Source: Peltaster fructicola
Lineage: Eukaryota > Ascomycota > Dothideomycetes
DNA: 64,000 nt
Assembly: GCA_001592805.2 (NCBI GenBank)
Contig: CP051139.1
Span: forward strand, 3,534,001-3,598,000
Reading direction: 5' to 3'
A program made the translations under genes and the position numbers. The notes below the pieces were generated by a model. The model had not been told where the DNA came from. It searched no databases and saw only the letters and a program-made list of their open reading frames with translations. This document shows positions 12,164 through 21,635 of the stretch, one piece after another. Every line of letters starts with the position of its first letter. The stretch's first letter is position 1.

Positions 12164-13663
12164 ATGTCAAGCACTGCTGCTAGTCACCTCGATGCGAGCT
12201 CATCACACGGCAGGCCACAAGAGGCAGGACATGAAGAACAAAGCGACGACGTGTTGTGGGATAACTGGATAGATGAAGAACAACCCAACGCAGATGGAGT
12301 AGATATGCCGTCGGACCTTAGATCACCAGAGCATCGTCCGGATAGTCGTTCACAGCAGAACAAACCGCTTCTGGCTAGAGATAAGCAGGACACATACAGC
12401 GAACGGAGTCAATCAACAGATCGCCTTCAGAGAAGTGGCTTCTATGAAAGGGATTGGGAAGAGCTTGCACGAGCGGCGACCAGGAAACGATACACATATG
12501 CCGCCGGCTTCTTGCTGATAAGTCTAGTCAGCTTCGCCATACAGACAGAAACCGCAGTGTACATACAGAAAAACCTTGGTTGGAGGAAAGCTTACTGCAT
12601 GCTCTATTTCACCCATGGATCCTGGACGCTCCTTTGGCCTACACAACTGCTTATTCTACGCTTGCAGAAGTGGCAACAGCCTTGGCCTGCCTTTTGGAGG
12701 CGACATGTCGCGCTACTCCGACAGACTGCACAGATGATAGAGCATCGAACGCTGCGCGTACCTCCCCATCTTGCTAAGAAGTCCCCAATACCGTACTTCT
12801 TGCGCACAACCGCATTTGTAACCTGCGCTCTGACCATAGCAGGTGGCAGTTGGTATGTTGCTGTCGACCTCACAACGGCTTCAGACTTGACAGCAATTTA
12901 CAACTGCAGCGCTTTCTTCGCCTATGCTTTCGCGGTCCCGATGTTGGGTGAAAGACTTCAGTGGAGCAAGGTTTTCGCAGTGGCCGTGGCCATCATCGGC
13001 GTTCTAGTCGTTGCTTATGGCGATGGAAAGAGCAATGTCAAGCACGGTGGAAAGTCTGGCGGTGGCGCTGGAGCGACCGATCCAGCAGAGGACCACAACA
13101 ACACTGCTGTCGCAGATCGTGTCCTTGGAAACCTCGTCATTGGCGTTGGCTCCGTGCTATATGGCTTCTATGAAGTCTTGTACAAGCGCGTGGCCTGTCC
13201 ACCAGAAGGCTGCAGTCCCGGGCGAGGCATGATCTTCGCCAACACTTTCGGCACTTGCATTGGCAGCTTCACCTTGCTGGTGCTATGGATCCCACTGCCC
13301 ATTCTCCATCTCCTTGGCTGGGAGAAGTTCGAATTACCGCAAGGTGAAGCAGCATGGATGATGGTCATCTCCGTGCTTGCGAACGTCGTCTTCTCGGGAT
13401 CCTTCCTTGTGCTGATCTCTTTGACCTCGCCAGTCCTTTCATCAGTCGCTGCATTACTTACCATTTTCCTGGTAGCACTGTGCGATGAATTATTACCTCC
13501 ACCTCTACACAACGACCTCTCCACTGCTGCGGTGTTGGGAGGCGTGCTTATAATACTTGCATTCGGCCTGCTAAGCTGGGCGACCTTCAAAGAGATGGCT
13601 GAGGAACGAGAAAAGGAGTCTGACAATATAATAGAAAGCGAGAGTGATGCTGGTGAGCGATAG
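12164..13663 (+). CDS. Drug/metabolite transporter superfamily (EamA/SLC35F-like) membrane protein
   Basis: This is an intronless 499-residue ORF. A hydrophilic N-terminus of about 105 residues is followed by roughly ten hydrophobic helices, and the C-terminus ends in a charged EEREKESDN tail. The segment YNCSAFFAYAFAVPMLGERL followed by WSKVFAVAVAIIGVLVVAYG is the typical end of the first EamA-type repeat. A second repeat begins around VIGVGSVLYGFYEVLYKR. A glycine-rich, polar loop separates the repeats. The closest remembered relatives are the fungal vacuolar or plasma-membrane proteins of the Thi74/YML018C group, with uncertain substrates. Function as a solute transporter is inferred from topology only. 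Confidence 0.85.
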   Translation: MSSTAASHLDASSSHGRPQEAGHEEQSDDVLWDNWIDEEQPNADGVDMPSDLRSPEHRPDSRSQQNKPLLARDKQDTYSERSQSTDRLQRSGFYERDWEELARAATRKRYTYAAGFLLISLVSFAIQTETAVYIQKNLGWRKAYCMLYFTHGSWTLLWPTQLLILRLQKWQQPWPAFWRRHVALLRQTAQMIEHRTLRVPPHLAKKSPIPYFLRTTAFVTCALTIAGGSWYVAVDLTTASDLTAIYNCSAFFAYAFAVPMLGERLQWSKVFAVAVAIIGVLVVAYGDGKSNVKHGGKSGGGAGATDPAEDHNNTAVADRVLGNLVIGVGSVLYGFYEVLYKRVACPPEGCSPGRGMIFANTFGTCIGSFTLLVLWIPLPILHLLGWEKFELPQGEAAWMMVISVLANVVFSGSFLVLISLTSPVLSSVAALLTIFLVALCDELLPPPLHNDLSTAAVLGGVLIILAFGLLSWATFKEMAEEREKESDNIIESESDAGER

Positions 13664-13863
13664 GCCCTTGGATGCGAGTTGGACCTTGACTATATCGCGT
13701 ATGCACGAAGCTACACTAGGACTATAGAACATACATCATGCATGCTTGGAGTTCCGATATGCGGTGGCGATGCTGTTAAGACATCTCACCTGCTATTGGT
13801 GTGATCATCATGGGTGAGGATGGCGTGACCCATGTTGGGTCCGAGGTCAGCAGGCAGTGTCTT

Positions 13864-14317
13864 CTACTCCTCCTCAACCTTGGGGACGTCAGCAAGGTCA
13901 ATCTCATTCTCGACCTCAACCTCGCTGTCGTCCTGAGTCTTGCCCTTTTTGCCAGCTCGTGGTGTCTTGGCCTTCTTCTCCGGTGTCTTGAACTCAGAAG
14001 CCTTGCGTTTCTTGGCGGTAGACTTCAGGGAAGGAGACTTCTCAGCAGAGCTGCCGTCTTCGTTGTTGCTGTTGCTGTCCTTGCTAGAAGCTTGCTTGAC
14101 TTTCGTCTTCTCCTTGTCAAGCATGACTTGACAAGCTTTCTGTGTACGGCCTTCTGGGAGCTCAAGCTCATCCCATGGAATCTTTCCAGACTTGGCGACG
14201 ATTTGTAGAATCAGGCCGAGCTATACGGTAATTAGTATACAACGAGGAAGCACAGCCAAAGTCACGAACCTTCTCGGTGTCCGTCCAGCCAATCTTGCCT
14301 TTCTTGGTGTCGGACAT
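13864..14317 (-). CDS. Small Myb/SANT-like protein with acidic tail
   Basis: Exons are 14317-14270 and 14220-13864, giving 134 residues; the intron is 49 nt with an unusual GTTCGT donor and a TAG acceptor, phase 0. The join restores a Myb-like helix pattern: GWTDTEKLGLILQIVAKSGK, then IPWDELELPEGRTQKACQVM, which places a Trp in helix one and a Trp at the start of helix two. After it comes a lysine/serine-rich stretch with KKRK and KKAKTPRAGKKGK (nuclear localisation and AT-hook-like), then an acidic tail ending VPKVEEE. Such small Myb-like proteins are frequent in filamentous ascomycetes and probably bind DNA or chromatin. The function is unknown. Confidence 0.8.
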
Positions 14318-14679
14318 GATGTAAGTTGGGATCATATACCTTGTGCTGAAAGAGTAGAGAAAGTGGGTATGTAGCTGGTCGCAAGAGTGAGAGAGGAAGA
14401 GCGCCAGCAAACGGCAACAATATATACCCAGATCGAGCATGTGAGTTTGCAGCAACTTCACATGTGTGACGCGAGGTCGACCATACAGCGATGGGCAACT
14501 GTAGAGAGCTTGTGAAAGTTGTAGCATGGCCAAGCTTAGCTCCTTTCTCACCTCTTGCTCATTATGATCTTTCTTGTCCTTCACACATCTCTTAGTTGTT
14601 CGTACGTGCGAACGACAACAGCAACATCGTGTTGCAGTCGATCGCTTTCTTCCTCAGCATCGCCTAAACCGCTGCCAGG
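14318..14679. other. Divergent promoter region, Myb-like gene / unknown gene
   Basis: The 362 bp lie between two divergent starts. No motif can be assigned with confidence. Confidence 0.4.
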
Positions 14680-15924
14680 ATGGGTAACACGAATTCTACA
14701 CAGGTCTTCGATCCTGTGCCTGTGCATCAGTCGCAACAGCCCTGCCTACATCTCGACTCACTGGATCACCCAACGAAGAACAGCGAAGCTCGCACGGAAG
14801 TGAGCATGATCGACCAAGACTCCTACTTTGACGACTCCGAAGACGAAAGCGCAGTATATCCACTTTCACAACAGCGCGCTGCGATCCTGGTTCCAGACAA
14901 CAATCTCTACCACCATTTTGCGATTGCGCCAAGCATTGAGATGGAAGATACCATGACTGAGGCGTCTCCGTCACTAAGCCTCCAGTCGATAGAGGAGAAC
15001 GAGGACCACAGCATGATCTTGCCAAGTGCTGAAGGCATGAACAGGAGGGCAACGGATGAACAGACAGACCTCCATTGGCATGAGCCAGGCTGCGATGGTC
15101 TTCGCGGTCACAGCACGCCTTCGAAATCGTCAACGCCACAGAACTTGTCGTGGTCCACTCGAAGACAGCGTTCGACGGCAGAAGACTCTGAGGGTTCCTT
15201 GGGGATGCGAGAACGGCATTCGCTGTCTGAAGCTTCTGATCCAGGCCACAGGTATCCGGCATCGTCAGAGGACACACCACTGTCACCTATCAGAAGTCCT
15301 CCAGGCATCAGTGGATCGCCGCCTGGTCGAAAAGCCTCAACGCCTTGGAGTGCACTTCCTCAACAGCAAGGCAGCAAACCATATGCTGAGCTGCATGATT
15401 CCGACAGCTCCAGTGCAGCAGCAGGCTTAGGCGCCTCGAGCTCGACAGATTGGCGAGGGAGGTATGCGAGGTTCCCCGACCCAGAGAAAGATATCTCGAA
15501 GCCTCTTCGATACTATCGCAAAGTCCACAAGAAGGCAGACGCAGCAAGACCGCGACAGAAGCTCGCACAGCACCGCTACTGGATTGCAGTCATCCCACAA
15601 GTTGATCACTTAAGAGCTCATGCTGCTTCGAAGCACTTCTTCCTCAAAGGACACCGGAAAACCACAGTAGAGACTGTGAGGCGTATCTATGCCGTAGCAA
15701 CAGCCAGCGACGACGTTCAGCTGTTGCTTGGCCAGGTGCGAGTCGGGGACGCTGAGTGTATGGAGGACCTGGACATCTGCAATACTAAGCTGATCGTCTT
15801 CAGATGTGTACGGTCCGCCGAGCTGGTGACGCTTGTGAAGAAGCACAGCGAAGGATTGGTACTGCCAGAAGCCTCTAGCAGCCTTGTCACGGATCCTCAG
15901 CCGATAGAGATCATTGACGACTGA
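14680..15924 (+). CDS. Unrecognised protein with N-myristoylation-type N-terminus
   Basis: This is an intronless 414-residue ORF that I cannot assign to a family. It begins MGNTNSTQ, which fits the N-myristoyltransferase consensus (Gly2, small or polar residues, Ser6). Residues about 30-255 are serine/proline-rich and probably disordered, with SP sites suitable for phosphorylation. From about residue 265 the sequence becomes ordered and basic (KPLRYYRKVHKKADAARPRQ), continuing to LVTLVKKHSEG-like helices near the end. The C-terminus is short and acidic (IEIIDD). It may be a peripheral membrane protein of a fungal-specific family. It ends 60 bp from the stop of AP-2 sigma on the other strand. 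Confidence 0.75.
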   Translation: MGNTNSTQVFDPVPVHQSQQPCLHLDSLDHPTKNSEARTEVSMIDQDSYFDDSEDESAVYPLSQQRAAILVPDNNLYHHFAIAPSIEMEDTMTEASPSLSLQSIEENEDHSMILPSAEGMNRRATDEQTDLHWHEPGCDGLRGHSTPSKSSTPQNLSWSTRRQRSTAEDSEGSLGMRERHSLSEASDPGHRYPASSEDTPLSPIRSPPGISGSPPGRKASTPWSALPQQQGSKPYAELHDSDSSSAAAGLGASSSTDWRGRYARFPDPEKDISKPLRYYRKVHKKADAARPRQKLAQHRYWIAVIPQVDHLRAHAASKHFFLKGHRKTTVETVRRIYAVATASDDVQLLLGQVRVGDAECMEDLDICNTKLIVFRCVRSAELVTLVKKHSEGLVLPEASSSLVTDPQPIEIIDD

Positions 15925-15984
15925 CGACGTCAGCATGCTGGGTTGAGGTAGACTGGTGTGACACGCAAATGGACCTCGATAGTA

Positions 15985-16518
15985 TCACTCAAGCTTGTCC
16001 AGATGTTCCAGTCGGGTCAAGACAACTTGCTTGGATACCTCCTGTATCTCGCCGGCGAGGAAGACCTCATCCAGGATAGCATATACCTGGACAGGTCAGT
16101 TCTATACTGTGCCATTGGTCTGCGTAGATCTTACTTTGTAGAAATTGAAGACCAGATCGAGCTCACAAACGTTACCGAAGAACTGATCCAGCACTTCCAC
16201 GAAAAAGTGTATAGCCTCAAGGTATGCCAGCTCGTTGTCATTTGCATCCACGCAAGCACAAAAGAACAATCCGGCGTATCTCCGATAAACGATCTTGCTT
16301 GAGCCTCGGAACTCAACAAAGTTGCTTTGGTGCTTTTGATCTCTTGGCGCAACGAGACGGTGTATCTCTCCTTTCAGCTTGATCTTTTCGTCGTCGTTGT
16401 AAGGGCTGTACCACTTCGACAGACGGGTTTTTCCTCTGCTTTGAAGTCAGTGGTCTGTAGGAGGTGCAGCAGGTCTCACTGACTGCCGGTTCTGGATGAG
16501 TATGAACGAGAGCACCAT
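15985..16518 (-). CDS. APS2: AP-2 clathrin adaptor sigma subunit
   Basis: Exons are 16518-16484, 16435-16135 and 16086-15985, giving 145 residues, the normal sigma-chain length. Both introns are 48 nt: the first uses a GTCAGT donor, the second GTAAGA. Spliced landmarks are [56 protein letters not shown] and the end [18 protein letters not shown]. The sequence matches AP-2 sigma rather than AP-1 or AP-3 ([16 protein letters not shown]). The sigma chain forms part of the AP-2 core at the plasma membrane, where it helps bind acidic dileucine cargo signals for clathrin endocytosis. Because of the introns, no single open frame spans it. Confidence 0.97.
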
Positions 16519-16879
16519 AATGGAGATCCTGCGCCGGACCTTGCAGGTTTTGATGAATGTTGTACGCGTGCAGTGCTCGTCTGATAGCATGAAGTCGCCG
16601 AATAGTGACGATCTCTCGGCCGAAACTCGGCCTTTCCGTAGTCTGCTCGACTTTCCATTCGACAAAGCTCGTTGCAGCCTTGCAGTCCGCTACACACTCA
16701 TTTATTGCTCGTAGGCGACCATTCTGAAAAGGAACAACCTTTCACCTACAAGCTCTTCGGGTTGTCTGCTCGCAGCGGTAGGTATTTGGCACGTTCAACA
16801 TGTGTCTGTCATTTCTCATCCAGCTTATCAATGCAAGAACATATCTATACTGATTTGATACCTCACAGGACGACCCACT
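16519..16879. other. Divergent promoter region, APS2 / TFIIIC subunit
   Basis: The 361 bp lie between two divergent genes. Short open stretches exist, but nothing recognisable. Confidence 0.4.
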
Positions 16880-19192
16880 ATGTCGACAGTCATCAAGGTC
16901 GCATTCTGGCCAGCATGCCTGGACAACATGAGGTGGTCATGCGACAATCTGATCGCTGTTGCTGGCAGTGAGTCGGTCGCTGTTCTAATACCGAAGAGCA
17001 GGAGCAGCTCTACAAGCAGTCCACAATGGGAGTATATTACCCTCAAGGTCAATGGCTATACACAAGCAGAACTTCCACTGCGTGACCCTCTGAGCTTTGC
17101 TAACTGGTCCGTTGGCGAGGAGTTGTCTGCTCGCCACGTCATCCGCCTGGAATGGTCTCCTCGCGGCCTGGGTTGTTTCGACACGTGTGTCCTTGCTATA
17201 TTACACTCAGATTATGTTCTCGATCTATGGGAGTATTGTGGTCAGGCTCATATCAAGGACAGCTGGCGCAGGTGTTTGATCATTACTCATGCCGTCCACG
17301 ACTTTTACGAAACTATCTACCCATCCGGAGAAGACCCATCACCACTTACAATCGAGCGACAGCAAGTACGTCAGAGGGTTCGATCCATCGCCTGGGCACC
17401 TCAACTCACCGAAGACTCGTCTGAGGAGCTACAAAGCTGCGGAAATCGTGTCCTACCACAGACCGCTCCATTGTTGGCTATCGCTACCGAGGCGGGCGAC
17501 ATTTTGGTTACTCGTATCACTTCGCCTTATAACACTCTATCGCCCAAGCAACGACAGTGGAAGGCGACAGTCCTGCGCCGAATTTGTTGCGGTACACATA
17601 TGCCTGCGCTGAACCACGTCGATGGTGTGACATTCAATACTACACCTACGAGCGACGCTTATGCGGTCATGGAGGAGCTGGTGTGGACTCAAATGGATGG
17701 AACCCAAGAGCATATGCTTGCATTCATTGCAGCTGGGGCGCTCTGTACTGTACATGTCGAAGACGTGCATGGTCTAGTACCCTCAATGGATGCTGAAGCG
17801 AGCCGTGGATCAACACTACGTTGTCTCTCTCCAGCAAACACCCGGGTGGAAGGGCCAATGAGCTTGACAGCTGATGGAAAAAGCTTGATATGCTTCGTTG
17901 GAGATTCACTCGTCGCCTATGGTATTGCAAGATCTGACACCGAGGGTGTACATTACGAAACACACCCGGTGAACCGCAGATGGTCTGAAGTATCTGGATT
18001 AGTGACCATTCCATACGCCGGAGGTGCAACTCGAGCCGTGTTCACAACACATCTGGGATATGAACGACTGTCACAAGACACGGTGCTCCTATCTGCGACG
18101 AAGGAGTGTGCAGCGCCGATAACAACACCGATCCGTCAGTCTTTGCAACAGGCTGCCAAGGATTATAGAGTCACTATGGACCTGGGAGCGGACGCACATA
18201 CTCGTACCTCAGGCATCGCAGTAGCACCAACCAGCAGTCATATCGCTTTGTGTACGACACTATTGCCAGCAGACAGTGTGGCACACATCATACAATCCGA
18301 CCATGCATCCCTAATCTTCATTTGCGAGCTAGCGCAATCTAATGAGCATATTGCGCTCAATCCGGCTGCATCTACACAGCAGGATATAATCGACTGCATC
18401 GTCTTCAGTCTGCAAGCCGGTCTAGCGACTACGAAAGACAACGACCCGGAGACACAGCCGGACACGAGGCTCATTCTTGACAGGATCACCAGCATTCTAA
18501 GCAAGCCACCTCCTCTCCGAGACGAAAATATCGACAGCACATTACTGAGAAGTCCGACAGCTGCGGCTATGTATCTTCTCCGCAGAAAAGTCTTGGATCG
18601 TCCAGACCGAAGGAATTTCATGCAACAGCGACTCCTGAGCTGCGTTGTTGGCAGCTCATATAGTTCACTGATGCCAAGGGATTGGTATATCGCTCTGATC
18701 GATGAATATGCAGCCATAGCGGCGAACCTTCCAGGAGGACAGCTCAGTCAGAGGATAGCCGCCATGCACCGGCTGATCTACAATCGTCTACAGCCCAGTG
18801 GAACAGCCACATCGCCGACCGCTATCACGGAATACTGTAGTGTTTGCCACGAGATCATGCCTCTGGAAGCCATCAAATGGTCTCGCTGCTCATCTGGTCA
18901 TCGCTTCGTGCGTTGTGCTCTGACCTTCTTGACCATACCGCGGCCAGGCATTAGCAAGTGCTGTGGTACCTGTGGTGCTCAGTATCTCAACGAGCAACAC
19001 CTTGTAGAGTTTGGCACTGGCGATCAGCCTGCTACTCACTCTGGCGGTAGTGCCTCGAATCAGACAGACACCGTCTTGGATGGCACAGATGATCCTGGTC
19101 TGCCAGCACTTGAGCCAGCTGGGTCTGCAGCGAGAGTCCTCTTCTCGGTATTTCGCCGGTGCGCTCTATGCGGCGGTCGGTTCGTAGCCTGA
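16880..19192 (+). CDS. Transcription factor IIIC subunit (delta/90 kDa-like; WD40 N-terminus and zinc finger)
   Basis: This is an intronless 770-residue ORF. The N-terminal 450 residues show beta-propeller-like repeats, for example ARHVIRLEWSPRGLG and VRSIAWAPQL, as in the TFIIIC delta N-terminal domain. Near residues 650-710 there is a treble-clef-like cysteine pattern: YCSVCHEIM, WSRCSSGHRFVRCALTF and KCCGTCGAQY. This is the putative TFIIIC zinc-finger domain seen in GTF3C4, S. pombe Sfc9 and yeast Tfc8-type subunits. A further CALCGG pair lies at the extreme C-terminus. TFIIIC recognises A and B boxes of tRNA genes and recruits TFIIIB for RNA polymerase III. Assignment to a specific subunit is inference. 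Confidence 0.82.
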   Translation: MSTVIKVAFWPACLDNMRWSCDNLIAVAGSESVAVLIPKSRSSSTSSPQWEYITLKVNGYTQAELPLRDPLSFANWSVGEELSARHVIRLEWSPRGLGCFDTCVLAILHSDYVLDLWEYCGQAHIKDSWRRCLIITHAVHDFYETIYPSGEDPSPLTIERQQVRQRVRSIAWAPQLTEDSSEELQSCGNRVLPQTAPLLAIATEAGDILVTRITSPYNTLSPKQRQWKATVLRRICCGTHMPALNHVDGVTFNTTPTSDAYAVMEELVWTQMDGTQEHMLAFIAAGALCTVHVEDVHGLVPSMDAEASRGSTLRCLSPANTRVEGPMSLTADGKSLICFVGDSLVAYGIARSDTEGVHYETHPVNRRWSEVSGLVTIPYAGGATRAVFTTHLGYERLSQDTVLLSATKECAAPITTPIRQSLQQAAKDYRVTMDLGADAHTRTSGIAVAPTSSHIALCTTLLPADSVAHIIQSDHASLIFICELAQSNEHIALNPAASTQQDIIDCIVFSLQAGLATTKDNDPETQPDTRLILDRITSILSKPPPLRDENIDSTLLRSPTAAAMYLLRRKVLDRPDRRNFMQQRLLSCVVGSSYSSLMPRDWYIALIDEYAAIAANLPGGQLSQRIAAMHRLIYNRLQPSGTATSPTAITEYCSVCHEIMPLEAIKWSRCSSGHRFVRCALTFLTIPRPGISKCCGTCGAQYLNEQHLVEFGTGDQPATHSGGSASNQTDTVLDGTDDPGLPALEPAGSAARVLFSVFRRCALCGGRFVA

Positions 19193-19422
19193 GCCGTCAC
19201 TGAGCCATGCTGGCGGAGAGGCAAAAGGAAAGGCTTCAGCCACTGAACGCACTGCGCACTACAACAGTATCGCAGAGAGGGGCATGTACAAGAGCTTGCC
19301 AGTGATGAAGTTGATGACTGACCAGTTGATTGACTCCGAAGCTATGCTAGATCGTGCTCAAATGCTTTATGATAAACTTATGAAGCTTCATGCCGGTTTC
19401 TTGCCTGTGCAGAGCTTTGGCT

Positions 19423-21635
19423 CTACCACGCTGAGCAGCTCGCTGAGCGTGTAGTGATTCGTTTGAGCTGAATAAAATCACCCCATGATGGGAATGCATC
19501 ATGAGTCTTAGCAGGCATAACATTTGCTCGAACGACCTTGATGTCTAATCCAGACACTTCCGATAGTGGCAGCTCTGTGTTGTCAAACTGTGAACTTGTC
19601 AGCGAGCCTGCGAGAGACGAAGTATCATCACCAGCTTACCAGAGCTGCTCTCCAGTGAAGATTCTCGGCAAGGTAATCCTCGACATCGGTATCGTGCATA
19701 GATGACAATTCTCCGCCCTGAACTCTTTCGAGAAGTGCACTTGTGAGAGGAATCGTTCCAGTGACTAGAACACTAGACATTGCCATGCGTCGTGTCAAGC
19801 CACTTGCAGCATCGTCACTTGGTAGTGCGGTGAACACACCATGTGTGCCAACAAGGTTGGGCGCCAGTGCCCATGTGCTCGGTTCGTCCTCGTTGAAGTA
19901 GCCAAGGAAGACATAGATTGCGTAAGAGCCGTTGGCGGCAAATTTCTCTGATTGAAGATTGAGAATGTATTGCTTCCTCTTGCCCTCTTCAGTGGTCTCG
20001 CCAGGTAGATTGGACAGCTGCATGACTGTGCTAGCGCGCTCGACAAGCTCGTTGTCTGCTTGTGCAGAGCGTCCAGTCAGTACCTTCGAGCCAGCACTGG
20101 TGCCGTACAAGTTGTTTATGGCAGCACGTACGGAAGCAGCAGAGGCATTGCCGGTAAGCTCTGGGTAAGTGTAGCCAAAGGAGGTGATGCTGCGGACTGT
20201 TTGAGAGGTATACTTAGCACCGGCACTGTTGCTGTGGAAAGGATCCAATGCTATAGCGGAAGACGATCAGCTGCTCAACGTCTTGTGTTGTAAGCGTTAG
20301 ACTTACGAGTATCTATACTGATATTCTGATGCGGTGCGATCGTGAATGTCTGTTCGATAGCATCCATCGGTTCGACATAACTATCAGGATGTAAAACCTG
20401 GAACATAGCGAAGAGTCTGTCGATCATGGCGTGGTGTAGCCAGAAGAGTGGATCAAAGGCAGAGTAATCGAGGTAAGTCATATGGCCTGACTGACCTGTG
20501 ATAGCATGGACGACGTCGTGGATGCTCTCAAGACTGTCAGCACTGGATGCTGTATTGCCGAAATACCAGGCTTCGTTGCTGAATTGTGTGAAGTTATCGT
20601 AGTTGGTAAAGAGGTTGTAAAGCCGCTGCTGAATCGATTGTCGATTGTTGTCCATAACTGCTGCAACCAGATTATTCTGACTGACAGCTTGATACGTCCA
20701 GTTCGTGGGATATCGCTTGGTCTCAGGCCATGTTGCGAACTGATAGCCAGTGAGTCAAGCAGCTTCGAGTACAGGACAAAGAGCTCTACTTACCGGATTG
20801 TAGTAGAAGTCAGATACACTGACAGGATGAAAATCGAAAGCATATAGCGGGTTCGCGATTGTTGCGGTGCCATTCGGCAGGGTGACTTGCACGGTAGGAG
20901 AGCTTACGCTGGTAGGATAGACACTGCCACCATCAGAAGGAGGTGTGGCCCAATCCCAATACGGGTGCCGCCAGGTTGCAGCAGCCCTGGAATACCGGGA
21001 GCGCTGTTCACCTTGTGGGAAGGTGTTGACGACTGCGAGGATATGACTGTAGAGCGCTTGCTAGTGTATGTGAGTAATCTGGACGTGCTTTGTGGATAGG
21101 ATGTCAACAAGCTCACCTCGTACAGAGCCATGTAAGGTCGATGCCAGGTCAAAAATATATTTGAAACATGCGTGCAATAGCCTGGGCCTTGTGTATTGCC
21201 TACGAAGGGCCCAACGTTATCCCAAGGTACGTATGGACGACCATGAATGCCTGCATATCAAATCAATCAACTGTGTGGTAACCAGCGCCGAACGGAACAA
21301 TACACACCAGCGATCTGATAGTAGGACAGCTTTTGAGTCTCGTCGGCCTTCATGAAACGGTCGAGTCCAAGAATGAAGAGGTTCCACTGATCAGTATTTT
21401 GTTGCAGCTGCCGGATCTCGAGTCGTGGGTGTGATCCGTTGCCTATGATACCTGTTACGGCAGTGTATGGGCCAGAGTCCTGTCGCTTCTGCAGCTCATT
21501 CGGAAGCATTTCCGGTAGGATTCGCACTTCATGTCTCAGCAGCGTCGGCGAGGCTATGGATAAAGACGACAGAGTGAGTAAGGTGAGTGCGACCGCAGTG
21601 AGTCGATGTCGAGCAGTGCAGACTTGGGGAGCCAT
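19423..21635 (-). CDS. Secreted tyrosinase (type-3 copper monophenol oxidase)
   Basis: Six exons on the minus strand (21635-21308, 21250-21117, 21060-20794, 20739-20307, 20250-19640, 19587-19423) give 645 residues. Five introns of 52-57 nt all keep phase. A signal peptide is predicted ([16 protein letters not shown]). The CuA site is formed by [30 protein letters not shown] and their histidines; the CTH motif matches the Cys-His thioether of fungal tyrosinases. The CuB site is [14 protein letters not shown] plus [16 protein letters not shown]. The C-terminal domain (about 240 residues) resembles the shielding domain that is clipped to activate the enzyme. It oxidises phenols to quinones for melanin-type pigments. 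The last exon after 19587 is the least certain. Confidence 0.9.
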
